A DNA stretch of 35,420 nucleotides from Gammaproteobacteria bacterium (GCA_018812525.1 JAHJDE010000200.1:1-35420); one strand, 5' to 3'. Positions 7,901 to 15,404 are shown, counted from the first letter of the stretch. Translations and numbers: made by a program. Notes: generated from the sequence alone by a model not told the origin.

Positions 7901-9829
7901 GGCGACCGTCAGCTTGTCGCGGACGTTACCGGAGAGGTAGGCATCCGCCGTTTCCCAGCGGCCCGTTGCCGGGTCCAGGAACACCGAGCCATCCCCTTCG
8001 AGTTCCTGCATCACTTCCTCGCCCGGTTTCCCGAGCAATTTCCCGATCCGGTTCTCGACGACGCGGCCCTTTTCGACGATGCAGGCGAGCAATGCCTCCT
8101 GCGCCGTTTCGCACCGCTCAATGCGACGGAAGGCCCCCGCCGTGCGCCGGTGGAAGATATCCGCCTTCTCGGCGGTTTGGGTTGCTTCATCCCACCGCTC
8201 CAATGACAGCAGCAGCGGCAGATCCGGGTCAGCCCGAAAGGCTTGCCGGTTGGCCTTGGCATGGAGGAAGCCCTGCTGTCCCTGGAAGTTGTCGTAGGCC
8301 AAGCTCAGTGACAGGCGGTAGGTCTCCAGGATGCGGTCATCTTCGGTCTCGGCCTGGGCCTTGACCAGCTTCCGTGCGGCATCGCGGATCTCCACCATCC
8401 CGGCGATACGATCCAGGGTCTTCTGGGGCGCCTTGTAGAGCACCGCTTCAGATCCGTGGATCTCGTATACCTTGCCATCGACCAGCCGGAAGCCCGGACG
8501 GTGCTGTTCTGTCAGCGACAGCTTGATTACCGTGCCGGAATCCAGATCCTCCTGTATCGAGGCGTAGATCCCCTCGGGCAACAGGCCGATCTTATCCGTC
8601 AGGGCCGCGTCGAGGTCGCCCTCGAAGATGCAGCCGGTGGACTTGCCGTAGCCGTTATCGCACAGCTTGAGCTTGCCGATGACCCACTGGGGGTTGGCGG
8701 CAAAATACTGGTTCGTGTAGATCTTGGGCCTTTCCCAATAATTCTGCCCGCCGCCATAGACCGGTGACGAGGTGTCCAGCTCCTTTACGTCCATCCACTC
8801 CCTTTTGGCCGACTTGCCGGAGAGGGGTTTTTGCAGGATCAGGATGTCGGTCGTTACCGACGTGTTGGCGATCTTCTTGAACGCCGTGTTTGGCAGCCGG
8901 ATAGCCGCCACCAGATCCGCCTGCGATCCCAGGTACTGCCGTACCCGGTCCTCGTTCTTGTCCATCGTCCCTGACGAGGTGATGAACACCACCAGCCCGC
9001 CCGGTCGGACCACTTCCAGCGCCTTGGCGAAAAAGTAGTCATGGATCAGGAAGCCCTGGTAAGGCACATTCCGAAGCTCCGGCACCTGGTAGTTGCCGAA
9101 TGGGACGTTCGAAATCGCCAGATCAAAATACCCTGGCGGCAAGGAGCGCCGCTCGAAGCCGTCCTGAACCGCCTGCACATCGAAGTCGCCGTAGAGCTTC
9201 TTCAGAATGCGCGAACTGATCTGGTCGAGTTCGATGGCCGTGATCTGGCTGTTGCGGGCGATTGCCTCGGGCATGGCGCCCAGGAAATAGCCCGTGCCGG
9301 CGGAGGGCTCCAGGATGCGGCCCCCCTTGAATCCCAGCCGTTCCACCATCGCCCACATGGCCTCGATGATCTCCAACGAGGTGTAATGGGCATTGGGCGT
9401 GCTGGCGTGGGCGGATTCCCATTCATCCCCGTCCAGCAAGGTCTGTAGCCGCTCGGCGCGGGCAGACCAAGACGGATCTCTCTGCTCCCGGTTGAACGCC
9501 TGGGGCAGGCCGCCCCATCCGGTGTAGCGATTGAGGATGGTCCGTTCGTCCGCGTTGGGCTGACGCTTCTCGGCCCACAGCTTGCGCAGCAGGTCGATGG
9601 CGGCGACATTGGCCTCGAACTTGGTCACATCCCCCGACATGTCGGTGAAGGTGGCCGCTTCGAGACGGGGCCAGATGGGCTTGGCGGGTTTGTCCGTTTT
9701 AGCCCGCGCCAGGAAGGGGATGATCTCTGCCTGGTGCTGCCCCGAACAACCCAGCACCTCAAGGGGGTTCTCATCGGGACCGAAGCCGGGCAGCCACATA
9801 ATGGCTTCGGCGAGCGATGTTCTTTTCAT
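4922..9829 (-). CDS. DarB-like N6-adenine methylase / SF2 helicase, 1635 aa
   Basis: A giant fusion. The N terminus carries the YTGWGG signature (102-107) of the N12-class adenine methylase family, SAM motif I EPSAGTGYF (174-182) and a motif IV variant SNVPFGNY (240-247; canonical is NPPF/Y). The middle and C terminus are a superfamily 2 helicase: GAGKT near 850, DEAH near 1011, ATGTPVSNS further on, and QREGRIIRQGN near 1343. A coiled-coil-like tail follows. Known relatives include phage P1 DarB, which protects incoming DNA from type I restriction, and large plasmid or ICE methylase-helicases. Here it probably modifies or protects the element's DNA, but host restriction could also be its role. 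It stands alone behind module I, with a ribosome site in a hairpin. Confidence 0.93.
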   Translation of the reverse strand: MKRTSLAEAIMWLPGFGPDENPLEVLGCSGQHQAEIIPFLARAKTDKPAKPIWPRLEAATFTDMSGDVTKFEANVAAIDLLRKLWAEKRQPNADERTILNRYTGWGGLPQAFNREQRDPSWSARAERLQTLLDGDEWESAHASTPNAHYTSLEIIEAMWAMVERLGFKGGRILEPSAGTGYFLGAMPEAIARNSQITAIELDQISSRILKKLYGDFDVQAVQDGFERRSLPPGYFDLAISNVPFGNYQVPELRNVPYQGFLIHDYFFAKALEVVRPGGLVVFITSSGTMDKNEDRVRQYLGSQADLVAAIRLPNTAFKKIANTSVTTDILILQKPLSGKSAKREWMDVKELDTSSPVYGGGQNYWERPKIYTNQYFAANPQWVIGKLKLCDNGYGKSTGCIFEGDLDAALTDKIGLLPEGIYASIQEDLDSGTVIKLSLTEQHRPGFRLVDGKVYEIHGSEAVLYKAPQKTLDRIAGMVEIRDAARKLVKAQAETEDDRILETYRLSLSLAYDNFQGQQGFLHAKANRQAFRADPDLPLLLSLERWDEATQTAEKADIFHRRTAGAFRRIERCETAQEALLACIVEKGRVVENRIGKLLGKPGEEVMQELEGDGSVFLDPATGRWETADAYLSGNVRDKLTVARLAGQRYHGNAQALEAVIPADLAPHEIGARIGSTWIPASDYEAFLNETLEGDSNRVEFGALAGAWSLEPDWRTRYSVAATQTYGTGRVNAVTLFELALNQMVPTVYDPSPLDRDKRLVNQKETIAAREKQQQLKEGFVEWLWSDDARAQRLARLYNDQFNAVVQRRYDGQHLVLPGFSQVYRLHDHQRDAAWRTVASGVNTLLAHTVGAGKTLTMICAGMELRRLGKASKPLYVVPNHMLAQFAAEFLRAYPGANILMAGKEDLQGDRRRLLLSRIATGDWDGVLMTHASFERIKMSDAHMKEYIKEEIATISDAILAAKQDRGNRIVKELARAKKSWEAKLAKLTGKTKKDDLLTFEELGIDWLFIDEAHLFKNLWKFTKMTRVAGLPNSNSERAFDMFIKTRYVMEKHGGRAGVTFATGTPVSNSMAELWVMQRYLQPRTLENQQVGMFDTWAGNFGESVTALELAPDGRGYRMQTRFAKFVNLPELMSMFGEVADIRTAEMLNLPVPKAHKETVTAPNTPDLKLYVQSLVERAEAIRNGEVTPSEDNMLAVTNDGRKAALDMRLVRGDASHPDLETSKVNLCARKVQGVWQETTKVRGAQIVFCDQSTPHSDGRFSVYQDLRHKLVEMGVPAAEIAFIHDYDSDSAKEELFKSVREGRIRILLGSTGKMGVGTNVQTRLVALHHLDAPWRPSDVEQREGRIIRQGNLNEEVRIYRYVTEGSFDSYIWQTLETKARFIAQVMQGDSGMRSAEDVELAALSYAEVKALASGNPLVLEKAGVDTELAKLSLLKSQWDQQQWRNRQELATLPSRLQRMTGRIAGIEADIAARGDVSGPRFAMEVEGIRYRDRAEAGKAIMRALQGVRTSEERVIGRIAGLQVGVRASILKNGGKQLLLLGDAEYEAGRAETATGMVKVLENALGRMGDALKEERALLERTEKRLADIQTETAKPFEKADRLVWLRQRQREIEGALDLTKGEMAAAEETESEAA

Positions 9830-9900
9830 GGTGATCTCCGGAGAAAAAAAGCCCCCGGAGACACGATCACCCCCTACGGGATAAAGGTATCCCGCGAGGG
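9830..9900 (-). promoter_or_regulatory. Leader hairpins of the methylase-helicase
   Basis: GGGATA-CCTT-TATCCC is the first hairpin. Then TCTCCGG pairs with CCGGAGA, the ribosome-site strand, and flanking GTGA pairs with TCAC next to the start. In the closed form the ribosome site is buried. Confidence 0.6.
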
Positions 9901-9935
9901 CGGTTGGAAGTCTGTACGGCGTCCCGCGCAGACAG

Positions 9936-10050
9936 TGTTTGTGCTGTATGTCTTTTTCGGCACTCAGCTAGAGCCGCCCGATTTCTCGGGAAGAAACCCG
10001 GCTTTCCGCAACTGACCCGGCGCGTTGGATCTGGTCAGCTCTGGAAAGCC
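9936..10050 (-). promoter_or_regulatory. Structured leader module I (diverged, shape kept)
   Basis: Little primary sequence is shared with the other modules, but the fold is kept. P1 has an 8-bp outer stem GGCTTTCC/GGAAAGCC (10050-10043 with 10007-10000) and an inner CTGACC/GGTCAG stem. P2 is CCCGA-GAAA-TCGGG (9990-9977). P3 has the TAGCTG loop (9976-9958). The tail CAGCACAAAC follows. IR1 and IR2 are missing. It precedes the giant methylase-helicase. Confidence 0.72.
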
Positions 10051-10066
10051 CGCGCCGAAGCGCGGG
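10049..10066 (-). terminator. Terminator-like hairpin after the 109-aa gene
   Basis: CCCGCGC-TTCG-GCGCGGG, followed on the minus strand by CTTTCC. It is a perfect 7-bp stem with a UUCG loop but only a short T run, and it slightly overlaps the P1 stem of module I. Confidence 0.55.
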
Positions 10067-10097
10067 GTTGTTTGGTGACGCCGGATTGCCCCGCCGT

Positions 10098-10427
10098 CTA
10101 TTTGTCGCTGACCAGGGCCAGCACCCTAGCGTCGCCCATGAGGAGTGCCCTCCCTGAGGGGAGACATGCCTCAAAGACGTGGCCGATGGTTCCGCCCTTG
10201 TCGGCGGCCCATCCAGCCTCTGCCTGCTCGCACAGGCGCAGCAGTTGGGCCACCGCGCGGTTCAGCCAGGGTTCGTCCGGCTCTACGCCGGAAGCCTTGG
10301 CCTCTTCGCGCAAGATGGCGCGGAGGCGGTGGAGATGATTTCCATCGCTCTCGTCCACCATGGCGCCGGTGGCTTTGCCTCGCAATCTGTTGCGTCCGAT
10401 TACGAGGGGGATTTTGACGGGGCTCAT
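10098..10427 (-). CDS. Hypothetical protein, 109 aa
   Basis: Unknown family; basic N terminus (MSPVKIPLVIGRNRLRGK) followed by helices. The start overlaps the preceding stop as ATGA, indicating translational coupling. It is the last gene before module I. Confidence 0.78.
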   Translation of the reverse strand: MSPVKIPLVIGRNRLRGKATGAMVDESDGNHLHRLRAILREEAKASGVEPDEPWLNRAVAQLLRLCEQAEAGWAADKGGTIGHVFEACLPSGRALLMGDARVLALVSDK

Positions 10428-10705
10428 GCGCCCCCCCTTACGGCTCTTGCCGTCGCAAAGCCGTTGGCGCGCAAACGCACCATTTCGGTCTCTGGCTGGC
10501 GGATGCAGATCTTCACCTGCTCCAGGACGCGACGCAGGAGGCGCGCTGCTGCCAGCAACCCCTCTTTTTCCGCGTCGGATTCGAGTGCGCGGATGCGGGT
10601 CTCAGTGACCCGCCAGTCTCTTGCGCAACCGCCCGCGTGAAAGGCGACCAGGAGCACATCTGCTGCGTCCTGCGCGTAGTGGTCAATTTTTTGAATTGGG
10701 TCCAT
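10424..10705 (-). CDS. Hypothetical protein, 93 aa
   Basis: Unknown, probably all-helical; begins MDPIQKIDHYAQDAADVLL. The start has AGGAGG held in a GGGACCT/AGGTCCC hairpin, a direct example of a sequestered ribosome site. It is coupled to the next gene by an ATGA overlap. Confidence 0.8.
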   Translation of the reverse strand: MDPIQKIDHYAQDAADVLLVAFHAGGCARDWRVTETRIRALESDAEKEGLLAAARLLRRVLEQVKICIRQPETEMVRLRANGFATARAVRGGA

Positions 10706-10775
10706 GGGACCTCCTGTTGTAGGTCCCGCCGGGCCACCCCGTCGGGGCGATGGCCCCGAACGGGATAAGGTTGAA
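10706..10775 (-). promoter_or_regulatory. Leader with ribosome site inside a hairpin
   Basis: GGGACCT pairs with AGGTCCC, enclosing AGGAGG right before the ATG. Upstream, GGGGCCA can pair with TGGCCC, the same arms as in the leader at 13395-13460. Confidence 0.65.
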
Positions 10776-10787
10776 ATTCGACGACCG

Positions 10788-11285
10788 TTAGAGGTCCAGT
10801 ACGCCCGCCTCAGCCAGGACGGCTGTCTCGCCGAGCCTGGCTTTCTCCCGCTCAGCGGGGTCGCTTCCGGCCGCGTGGGCCTCCGCCCACGCTTTGTACT
10901 CGGGCGTTCCGTGCCGAGACAGCCATTGCTGGTGGTCCTCCATTTGGCTTACGCTTTCAAAGCCCAGCGCCAGCGCCCGTTCGCGGCGCTCGTCCTGCTG
11001 GCGATTCTCGTCAGAGAACAACTCTCCCTCCGGGTCGAATCCGGCCCAGATCCCGCCGTCGTCCGGCAGAGAGTCGTTTGCGGTGATGCCGATCATCCAG
11101 CCATCGAAGAAGCTGTCGGCGTCACCCTGTACCTCTCCGCCGCAGTGATCGCAGATCACCTTGGCGATATCGGTCATGAACGCCCCGTACTTCTGGGGCG
11201 TGTCTAGCTGAAGGTCAGCCTGTCGGCCAACCAGGAGGCCGGTTACGATTTCGGCCAGTTCTCCGGGGGTGATTTGCTTACCCAT
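10788..11285 (-). CDS. Hypothetical protein, 165 aa
   Basis: Unknown family. An isolated CDHC pair (45-48) may bind metal. The C-terminal half is charged and helical. The start overlaps the end of the upstream gene by 8 bp, and AGGAGG lies within that gene. It belongs to the unit led by module C. Confidence 0.8.
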   Translation of the reverse strand: MGKQITPGELAEIVTGLLVGRQADLQLDTPQKYGAFMTDIAKVICDHCGGEVQGDADSFFDGWMIGITANDSLPDDGGIWAGFDPEGELFSDENRQQDERRERALALGFESVSQMEDHQQWLSRHGTPEYKAWAEAHAAGSDPAEREKARLGETAVLAEAGVLDL

Positions 11286-11565
11286 GGGACACCTCCTCGG
11301 TGCATTCTTCCATTCCCTCCATGAAGGCTTTTAGTGAGACGCCTGCCTCGTCAGGGGGGAACGCTGCCCAGCCGTTCGGCCCCGTGGCGCACACGACCCG
11401 GAGGCCGTTGGCGGTCGCCCAGTCGGGGACGAACTCCATGTCCTCCAAGCCCTCCTGGCGAAGGAGCGCGAGGAGCGAGGGGGCCGACAGGTCGGTGTCC
11501 GCCGGAACCCCAATGGTGGCGTAGGCCGTCAGGTCTACGCCGACCGTAATGGTGAGTCTTGTCAT
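11278..11565 (-). CDS. Hypothetical protein, 95 aa
   Basis: Unknown family; begins MTRLTITVGVDLTAYATIGV, a likely beta-rich small domain. The start at 11565 is set by GAAGGAGGAAAAC; a longer frame to 11607 would cross the leader hairpins. First gene after module C. Confidence 0.78.
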   Translation of the reverse strand: MTRLTITVGVDLTAYATIGVPADTDLSAPSLLALLRQEGLEDMEFVPDWATANGLRVVCATGPNGWAAFPPDEAGVSLKAFMEGMEECTEEVSHG

Positions 11566-11632
11566 GTTTTCCTCCTTCAAGGAAAAAACCCACCGGTTGC
11601 CGCCCATCGGGACGGTTATCCCGGTGGGAAGT
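11566..11632 (-). promoter_or_regulatory. Leader with ribosome site inside a hairpin
   Basis: CCCACCGG pairs with CCGGTGGG around an inner GGGA-TAACCG-TCCC hairpin. Then TTTTCC pairs with GGAAAA around the AAGGAGG ribosome site. Confidence 0.6.
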
Positions 11633-11648
11633 TAAATGCGGCAGTCGC

Positions 11649-11731
11649 CGCTGTTTTTGCTGGATTTGCTGACCAGCTCCAGTGCCCGAGGGCCAAAAAC
11701 CTTTCAGCAGCCGCAGACGAGTCGGCGGCTC
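11649..11731 (-). promoter_or_regulatory. Structured leader module C (short copy)
   Basis: P1 is AGCCGC/GCGGCT (11730-11725 with 11714-11709). P2 is GCC-CTCG-GGC (11693-11684). P3 is CTGG-AGCTGG-TCAG (11682-11669). The tail is CAGCAAAAAC. IR1, IR2 and the TATCC box are absent. Confidence 0.65.
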
Positions 11732-11836
11732 TTGGGTCGTGCTCCTTACGCGGAGCCGCCCCCTGCGGGAGCGGACCCGCAGGGCTGTGTTTGGGATACG
11801 CCCAGGAAAAACCTGGACAGCGTTTAGGTTCAAAGA
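11732..11836. other. Hairpin-rich spacer between the 99-aa gene and module C
   Basis: No gene seen. It contains CTGCGGG/CCCGCAG and CCAGG/CCTGG hairpins just after the stop of the 99-aa gene, which may end its transcript, but no clear T run follows. Confidence 0.4.
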
Positions 11837-12136
11837 TCAGCCGGTAAGCGCCTGGATCTGGCCAGCATCAACGGCAAAGCAAGCGACTTGCCTGCCGTTG
11901 CCCGAGATGATTGACCAGACCTCTGCTCCTGGCCTGCCCGCCACCCGCGCGTTGTTGCACAGCACGCCGGTGTAGACGGCCTTCTTGGCCTTGAAGGTGC
12001 CCACGGCGACATTGCCGTTGGCGGATACCCCCTCGACACAGAAAGCTCGTCCCTTGATATCCAGGCTGGCGCCGTTTTGGGCCACATAGGACTCAAGCTG
12101 GGATACGCCTGGGCTGGTAACGATGGATTGCTTCAT
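11837..12136 (-). CDS. Hypothetical protein, 99 aa
   Basis: Unknown family, rich in small residues and beta-type alternation (MKQSIVTSPGVSQLESYVA...). It follows the zinc-ribbon gene by 9 bp, with AAGGTG as ribosome site. Confidence 0.78.
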   Translation of the reverse strand: MKQSIVTSPGVSQLESYVAQNGASLDIKGRAFCVEGVSANGNVAVGTFKAKKAVYTGVLCNNARVAGRPGAEVWSIISGNGRQVACFAVDAGQIQALTG

Positions 12137-12145
12137 GTCGGCACC

Positions 12146-12697
12146 TTACCCTTGACCGGGGCTGTCGGTGTCGGCCCTGAAGAAAAGACCACAGTCCCCG
12201 CAGTCGTAGAGTCCCTCCTCGTCTGGGCCGGAGACATTGCTCGATCCACAGCCCACCAAATCGCCCGTGTTGCGGGTTGTATCGGGGCAGCGTGGGCAGC
12301 GATGGTTTCGCTCTTCCTCCTTCGCCATACGTTCCTGCATCTCGACAGCGAACTCGGCGGGTGACATCAGGCCGTAACGGGCCAGACGCACCGGGATATC
12401 TTCCGGATCGAGATCTCCGTTCTCCAGGCGCCATGCCTGGAACGCAGCGACCTCCGTTTCGGAGACGAAGGGAAATTCCCTCACGCTCGTCTCGAACCGC
12501 TCGACTTCGAGTGCTGTTTCTCCCGAGAGCAAGCCTTCTTCATAGGCGAATGCAGCCGCGTCTTGAAGCATGGCCTTCGCTTTTTCCGGGGTCTCGCCGT
12601 TCAGGTGGTAGGTGACCTCCATTTGCAGGAGGAGCCGCATCGAGACCGTGCCGTCTTCCGTGGTTGCGAGTTTCAACAATTGGAGGTTCTTATTCAT
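12146..12697 (-). CDS. Hypothetical protein with C-terminal zinc ribbon, 183 aa
   Basis: Residues 1-130 look helical and acidic. A zinc-ribbon-like end has CPRC at 134-137 and CGDC at 166-169. The start at 12697 overlaps the end of the upstream gene by 8 bp and uses GAAGGAGGCGAAG within it. Function unknown; the ribbon suggests nucleic-acid or protein contact. Confidence 0.8.
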   Translation of the reverse strand: MNKNLQLLKLATTEDGTVSMRLLLQMEVTYHLNGETPEKAKAMLQDAAAFAYEEGLLSGETALEVERFETSVREFPFVSETEVAAFQAWRLENGDLDPEDIPVRLARYGLMSPAEFAVEMQERMAKEEERNHRCPRCPDTTRNTGDLVGCGSSNVSGPDEEGLYDCGDCGLFFRADTDSPGQG

Positions 12698-13394
12698 CTT
12701 CGCCTCCTTCTTCGCCGTTCTCTCCGTTTTCGCCAGCAAACGCCTCGATCACCCAGTCGAGACTACTGCCATAGAACAGTCTGCCATCGACCCAGCGGAA
12801 CTCGGGTTCCTTGGGCTCTACGGCGGGTCCGTCGCTGACGACCTTCAGGAAGTCGTCGATGTCGATGGGGCGCGTTTCCACGCTCCAATCGCAGTGCTTG
12901 AGGCGCCCTTCAAGCCAAAAGTTTCCCCCGCTCGTCACGCGAAGGGCATCCCCCTGGATGCGAAGCTCTTCATCCCTGTGCCACTGCTTTGGGTAGTATG
13001 TAAAGCCCACATCATCCAGGCTATTCTCCGCGAGAACCCGACGCAGCCGGGTAAGCACACGGAGGAATGTCGTGTCCACGGTGATAACCGCGAAGCCCGG
13101 TGGGTCAGCGAACTCGTTGGTGGCGTATGCGTCCACCACCAACTCGAAGGGCTCGGTGACTTCGGGCAGGGCGACACGAAAGGCATCGCCCCCCGTGTAC
13201 GTTCCGTTGCAAATCGCGTCGTCCATCGCTACGGGCACGGGAACTGCGTCGTCGATGGTCCAGTCCACGAGCCACGCCATCCCTTCTTCGTCTGTGTTGA
13301 TCTCCTTCTCTTGCTGAAGAAGGGAGTTAACGGCGGATCTTGCGTCCGCCTCATTTTCGTCCGACAGGATGCGGACAGAAATAATCTGAGCCAT
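12690..13394 (-). CDS. Hypothetical protein, 234 aa
   Basis: Unknown, strongly acidic, ending in a Glu/Asp-rich tail (NGEEGGEDE). It may contain two beta-rich domains. The start at 13394 (MAQIISVRIL) follows GAGGAGG held in a TGACC/GGTCA hairpin. A reading from 13412 would begin inside that hairpin. Confidence 0.8.
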   Translation of the reverse strand: MAQIISVRILSDENEADARSAVNSLLQQEKEINTDEEGMAWLVDWTIDDAVPVPVAMDDAICNGTYTGGDAFRVALPEVTEPFELVVDAYATNEFADPPGFAVITVDTTFLRVLTRLRRVLAENSLDDVGFTYYPKQWHRDEELRIQGDALRVTSGGNFWLEGRLKHCDWSVETRPIDIDDFLKVVSDGPAVEPKEPEFRWVDGRLFYGSSLDWVIEAFAGENGENGEEGGEDE

Positions 13395-13460
13395 TTTGAC
13401 CTCCTCGGTCATTTAGGGGCCACCTCCCCTACCGGGGATTTGGCCCCGGATAGGGAAGTT
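13395..13460 (-). promoter_or_regulatory. Leader with ribosome site inside a hairpin
   Basis: GGGGCCA pairs with TGGCCCC around an inner CCCC/GGGG hairpin. Then TGACC pairs with GGTCA enclosing GAGGAG. The arms match those of the leader at 10706-10775 in type but not fully in sequence. Confidence 0.65.
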
Positions 13461-13481
13461 TGTTTGCCGCTTAGGGCGGCT

Positions 13482-13649
13482 TTAGATGTACAGCCCCCAA
13501 ACGTCCTTTCGTTCGTTCAGGGCAGCGATACTCCAGGACCGTAGTCCCTGGGTGTTCGCCAGCTCGCGAGCCATGCGCTCGCATTCGGCCTTCGTGCCCC
13601 TGACATAGAGGTGCCGGCCAAGGTTTTTCACGAAAATCTGGCTGGCCAT
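13482..13649 (-). CDS. Hypothetical small protein, 55 aa
   Basis: Begins MASQIFVKNLGRHLYVRG and ends KDVWGLYI. The start is preceded by GAGGAGCTGAAC and follows the upstream stop by only 2 bp. The upstream gene starts with a near-identical context (GGGGAGCTGAATATGGCCAG), suggesting that the start region was duplicated. Unknown function. Confidence 0.75.
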   Translation of the reverse strand: MASQIFVKNLGRHLYVRGTKAECERMARELANTQGLRSWSIAALNERKDVWGLYI

Positions 13650-13651
13650 GT

Positions 13652-13969
13652 TCAGCTCCTCAGCAGGCGCGCCGCATAGCTCTCGCCGATTGTTCGATCA
13701 ACTTGAGCCAGGAAGTCGGAGAGAATGCCCTCCGCTTCGCTGTCATTCGCGCCGGGACTAATTTTGGCCCAGCAGGTTGAAAGGATATTGCGCCCCTCGC
13801 TCTGATAGTCGCCGGCAAGTCGGATTCGCTCCGCGTTCTCATGGATATAGATGTGGGCGGCCTTGGGTCCAACGATCGTTGGGTAGAGCCTTTGGACCAC
13901 TGGCATGATCCCGACGACCTCCCATCCCTTGTCGGTCAGGTGCTGGATGATGTCTGTTTGACTGGCCAT
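13652..13969 (-). CDS. Hypothetical protein, 105 aa
   Basis: Begins MASQTDIIQHLTDKGWEVVG. Unknown family; mixed alpha/beta by composition. The start at 13969 is chosen for GGGGAGCTGAAT and because it follows the previous stop by 2 bp. Confidence 0.78.
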   Translation of the reverse strand: MASQTDIIQHLTDKGWEVVGIMPVVQRLYPTIVGPKAAHIYIHENAERIRLAGDYQSEGRNILSTCWAKISPGANDSEAEGILSDFLAQVDRTIGESYAARLLRS

Positions 13970-13971
13970 AT

Positions 13972-14232
13972 TCAGCTCCCCAACCGAAGGGAAGCGTTCT
14001 GGCCAGCGATGCCGCACGTCTGCATGTAGTCCAGCAGCCCGCAGACATCGCGCCCGTGGCGCATGTGTCCGTCATTGACGAGCCAAAGCCCGTCTTCGTC
14101 GGGCCAGCCGGTGTCTTCGTCCTCGTTGGAGAACGAAAAAACCTCCTTGCCGGACGTGTCCTCGACATGGGCCTTGAACAGCCCTCGTTCGTCCAGGTCA
14201 GTGACCAGGACGAGATTTTGTTTTCTGGGCAT
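13972..14232 (-). CDS. Hypothetical protein, 86 aa
   Basis: Begins MPRKQNLVLVTDLDERGLFK; rich in Asp/Glu with Trp. Unknown. It is preceded by AAGGAGACACC and a three-arm leader, so it can be controlled apart from its neighbours. Confidence 0.78.
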   Translation of the reverse strand: MPRKQNLVLVTDLDERGLFKAHVEDTSGKEVFSFSNEDEDTGWPDEDGLWLVNDGHMRHGRDVCGLLDYMQTCGIAGQNASLRLGS

Positions 14233-14300
14233 GGTGTCTCCTTTGCGCAGAGACATCAGCGACCCACGGTGGGGACGGTGATGTCCCTCGCGGGTTGTTG
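14233..14300 (-). promoter_or_regulatory. Three-arm translational leader
   Basis: Arm 1 GGGACATCA pairs with arm 2 TGATGTCTC. Arm 2 also pairs through GTCTC with GAGAC of the AAGGAGACACC ribosome strand. Confidence 0.65.
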
Positions 14301-14313
14301 ATGTTGATTGGCC

Positions 14314-14535
14314 TTAGCCTTTCCGGAGTCGCCGGTAGTAGAGAAACACCGGCAGGCTCAATCCGAACCAGATCGACCAATGGACTTGCGCCGAGCCCTC
14401 TTGAGCACTGCGCAGGATCTCAATACCGCTGACCCATGACTGGAACGCCATACCCAGGAAACCCTGGAACAGCGCCCCCGCCCAGAAGGAGCGGGTGATA
14501 CTGGACCGCACGTTATTCAACAGGAGGTCTTTCAT
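14314..14535 (-). CDS. Small putative membrane protein, 73 aa
   Basis: Two hydrophobic stretches (about 17-33 and 50-66) flanked by Arg/Lys predict a two-pass inner-membrane protein with a basic C-terminal tail (YYRRLRKG). The start overlaps the upstream stop as ATGA. Function unknown. Confidence 0.75.
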   Translation of the reverse strand: MKDLLLNNVRSSITRSFWAGALFQGFLGMAFQSWVSGIEILRSAQEGSAQVHWSIWFGLSLPVFLYYRRLRKG

Positions 14536-15059
14536 TGACCGCCCCCTGCCGCCGCAATCGCGTCCCTGACTTGCTCCATTGCCTCGTGGCAGATGAAGCC
14601 GTCGCCGTCCCGATCTGTTTCGATCAGGCCCAGGGCGGCCAGCAGGTCGTCCCGCTGCTTAGCGAGCTTGGCGATGTCCTCGCGCGGACCGGTCATCCCT
14701 CCGGTGTCGGCGATCCATTCCAGCTCCTTGTTTGAGATGCCCTTACAGGCCTTGACGCATGCCTTGGTCCGTTTGGTGGGCTCTGCATCCTCCAAACGGG
14801 CGGATGCTTCGTTCCACAGGAAGGCGTAGAGCCCTCCCTTGTCTGCCGCCAGCGTTCCGACATCTTCAATGCTGATGGCGATTTTGTCGCCTTCCGGCAC
14901 GACTGGCACGGGCCAGATCTGGCCCCGCCAGTCTTCGAACTGGATGGTGGCGGAAAGCCCCTCCGGGTCGGATAGATCGAACTCCACAGTAGAGTCCTTC
15001 ACGTATTCCGCCCGGCTGGCGAAATCCTGGACGAGTTCACGAAACCTCGTCTCGTTCAT
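14532..15059 (-). CDS. Hypothetical protein with EF-hand-like loop, 175 aa
   Basis: Unknown family. Near the C terminus, DRDGDGFICHEA resembles a calcium-binding EF-hand or Excalibur loop (Asp at positions 1, 3 and 5, Gly at 6, Ile at 8). The preceding helix is charged. It is coupled to both neighbours by ATGA overlaps. Confidence 0.8.
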   Translation of the reverse strand: MNETRFRELVQDFASRAEYVKDSTVEFDLSDPEGLSATIQFEDWRGQIWPVPVVPEGDKIAISIEDVGTLAADKGGLYAFLWNEASARLEDAEPTKRTKACVKACKGISNKELEWIADTGGMTGPREDIAKLAKQRDDLLAALGLIETDRDGDGFICHEAMEQVRDAIAAAGGGQ

Positions 15060-15172
15060 TTTTCGCCCCTCCCGAAAAGCCTCCGCGCCGAGAGGCGCAG
15101 GAGGTTAAGGATGGATACGCGGGACTGAGGTTTCAGCCCGTAGTAGGCTTCCATGAATACTTCAATGCTCAT
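15056..15172 (-). CDS. Small protein, 38 aa
   Basis: MSIEVFMEAYYGLKPQ..., with a basic C terminus (RLSARRLFGRGEK). The start at 15172 follows GAGGGGGCCGCC, 10 bp after the upstream stop, and the end overlaps the next start as ATGA. The tight packing supports a real gene. Function unknown. Confidence 0.68.
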   Translation of the reverse strand: MSIEVFMEAYYGLKPQSRVSILNLLRLSARRLFGRGEK

Positions 15173-15182
15173 GGCGGCCCCC

Positions 15183-15404
15183 TCAGCACGGCACGAGGTG
15201 GCAAAGAACCGCGTCGCTGACGCGGTCGCGGACCACGACATCGACCCTGCGCCCAGTGGGCACCAGATCAACGCGGGCGTTGACGGCGGCCACGCGCAGG
15301 CGCAGCCGGTCCAGCACTTCCAGCTCGTTGCTGGGGTCCTGGATCTCAATCTTGGCGGCCTTTTTGCAGGGCCATCCCTTGTCTATAACAGTCTTAAACC
15401 ACAT
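15183..15404 (-). CDS. Hypothetical protein, 73 aa
   Basis: Begins MWFKTVIDKGWPCKKAAK, followed by Arg/Val-rich alternating strands. Unknown. First gene of the long operon behind module D. The ribosome site GGAGAAAACC is part of a perfect competing hairpin. Confidence 0.8.
   Translation of the reverse strand: MWFKTVIDKGWPCKKAAKIEIQDPSNELEVLDRLRLRVAAVNARVDLVPTGRRVDVVVRDRVSDAVLCHLVPC

Noticed and set aside
6788-8206. Long open frame on the plus strand opposite the methylase-helicase
   Set aside because: It is antisense to a gene with unmistakable motifs, has Arg/Leu/Gln-rich composition typical of high-GC antisense frames, and no ribosome site or domain.
12612-13544. Plus-strand open frame of about 310 codons
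   Set aside because: It lies antisense across two well-packed minus-strand genes and over their leader hairpins; no recognisable domain or ribosome site.
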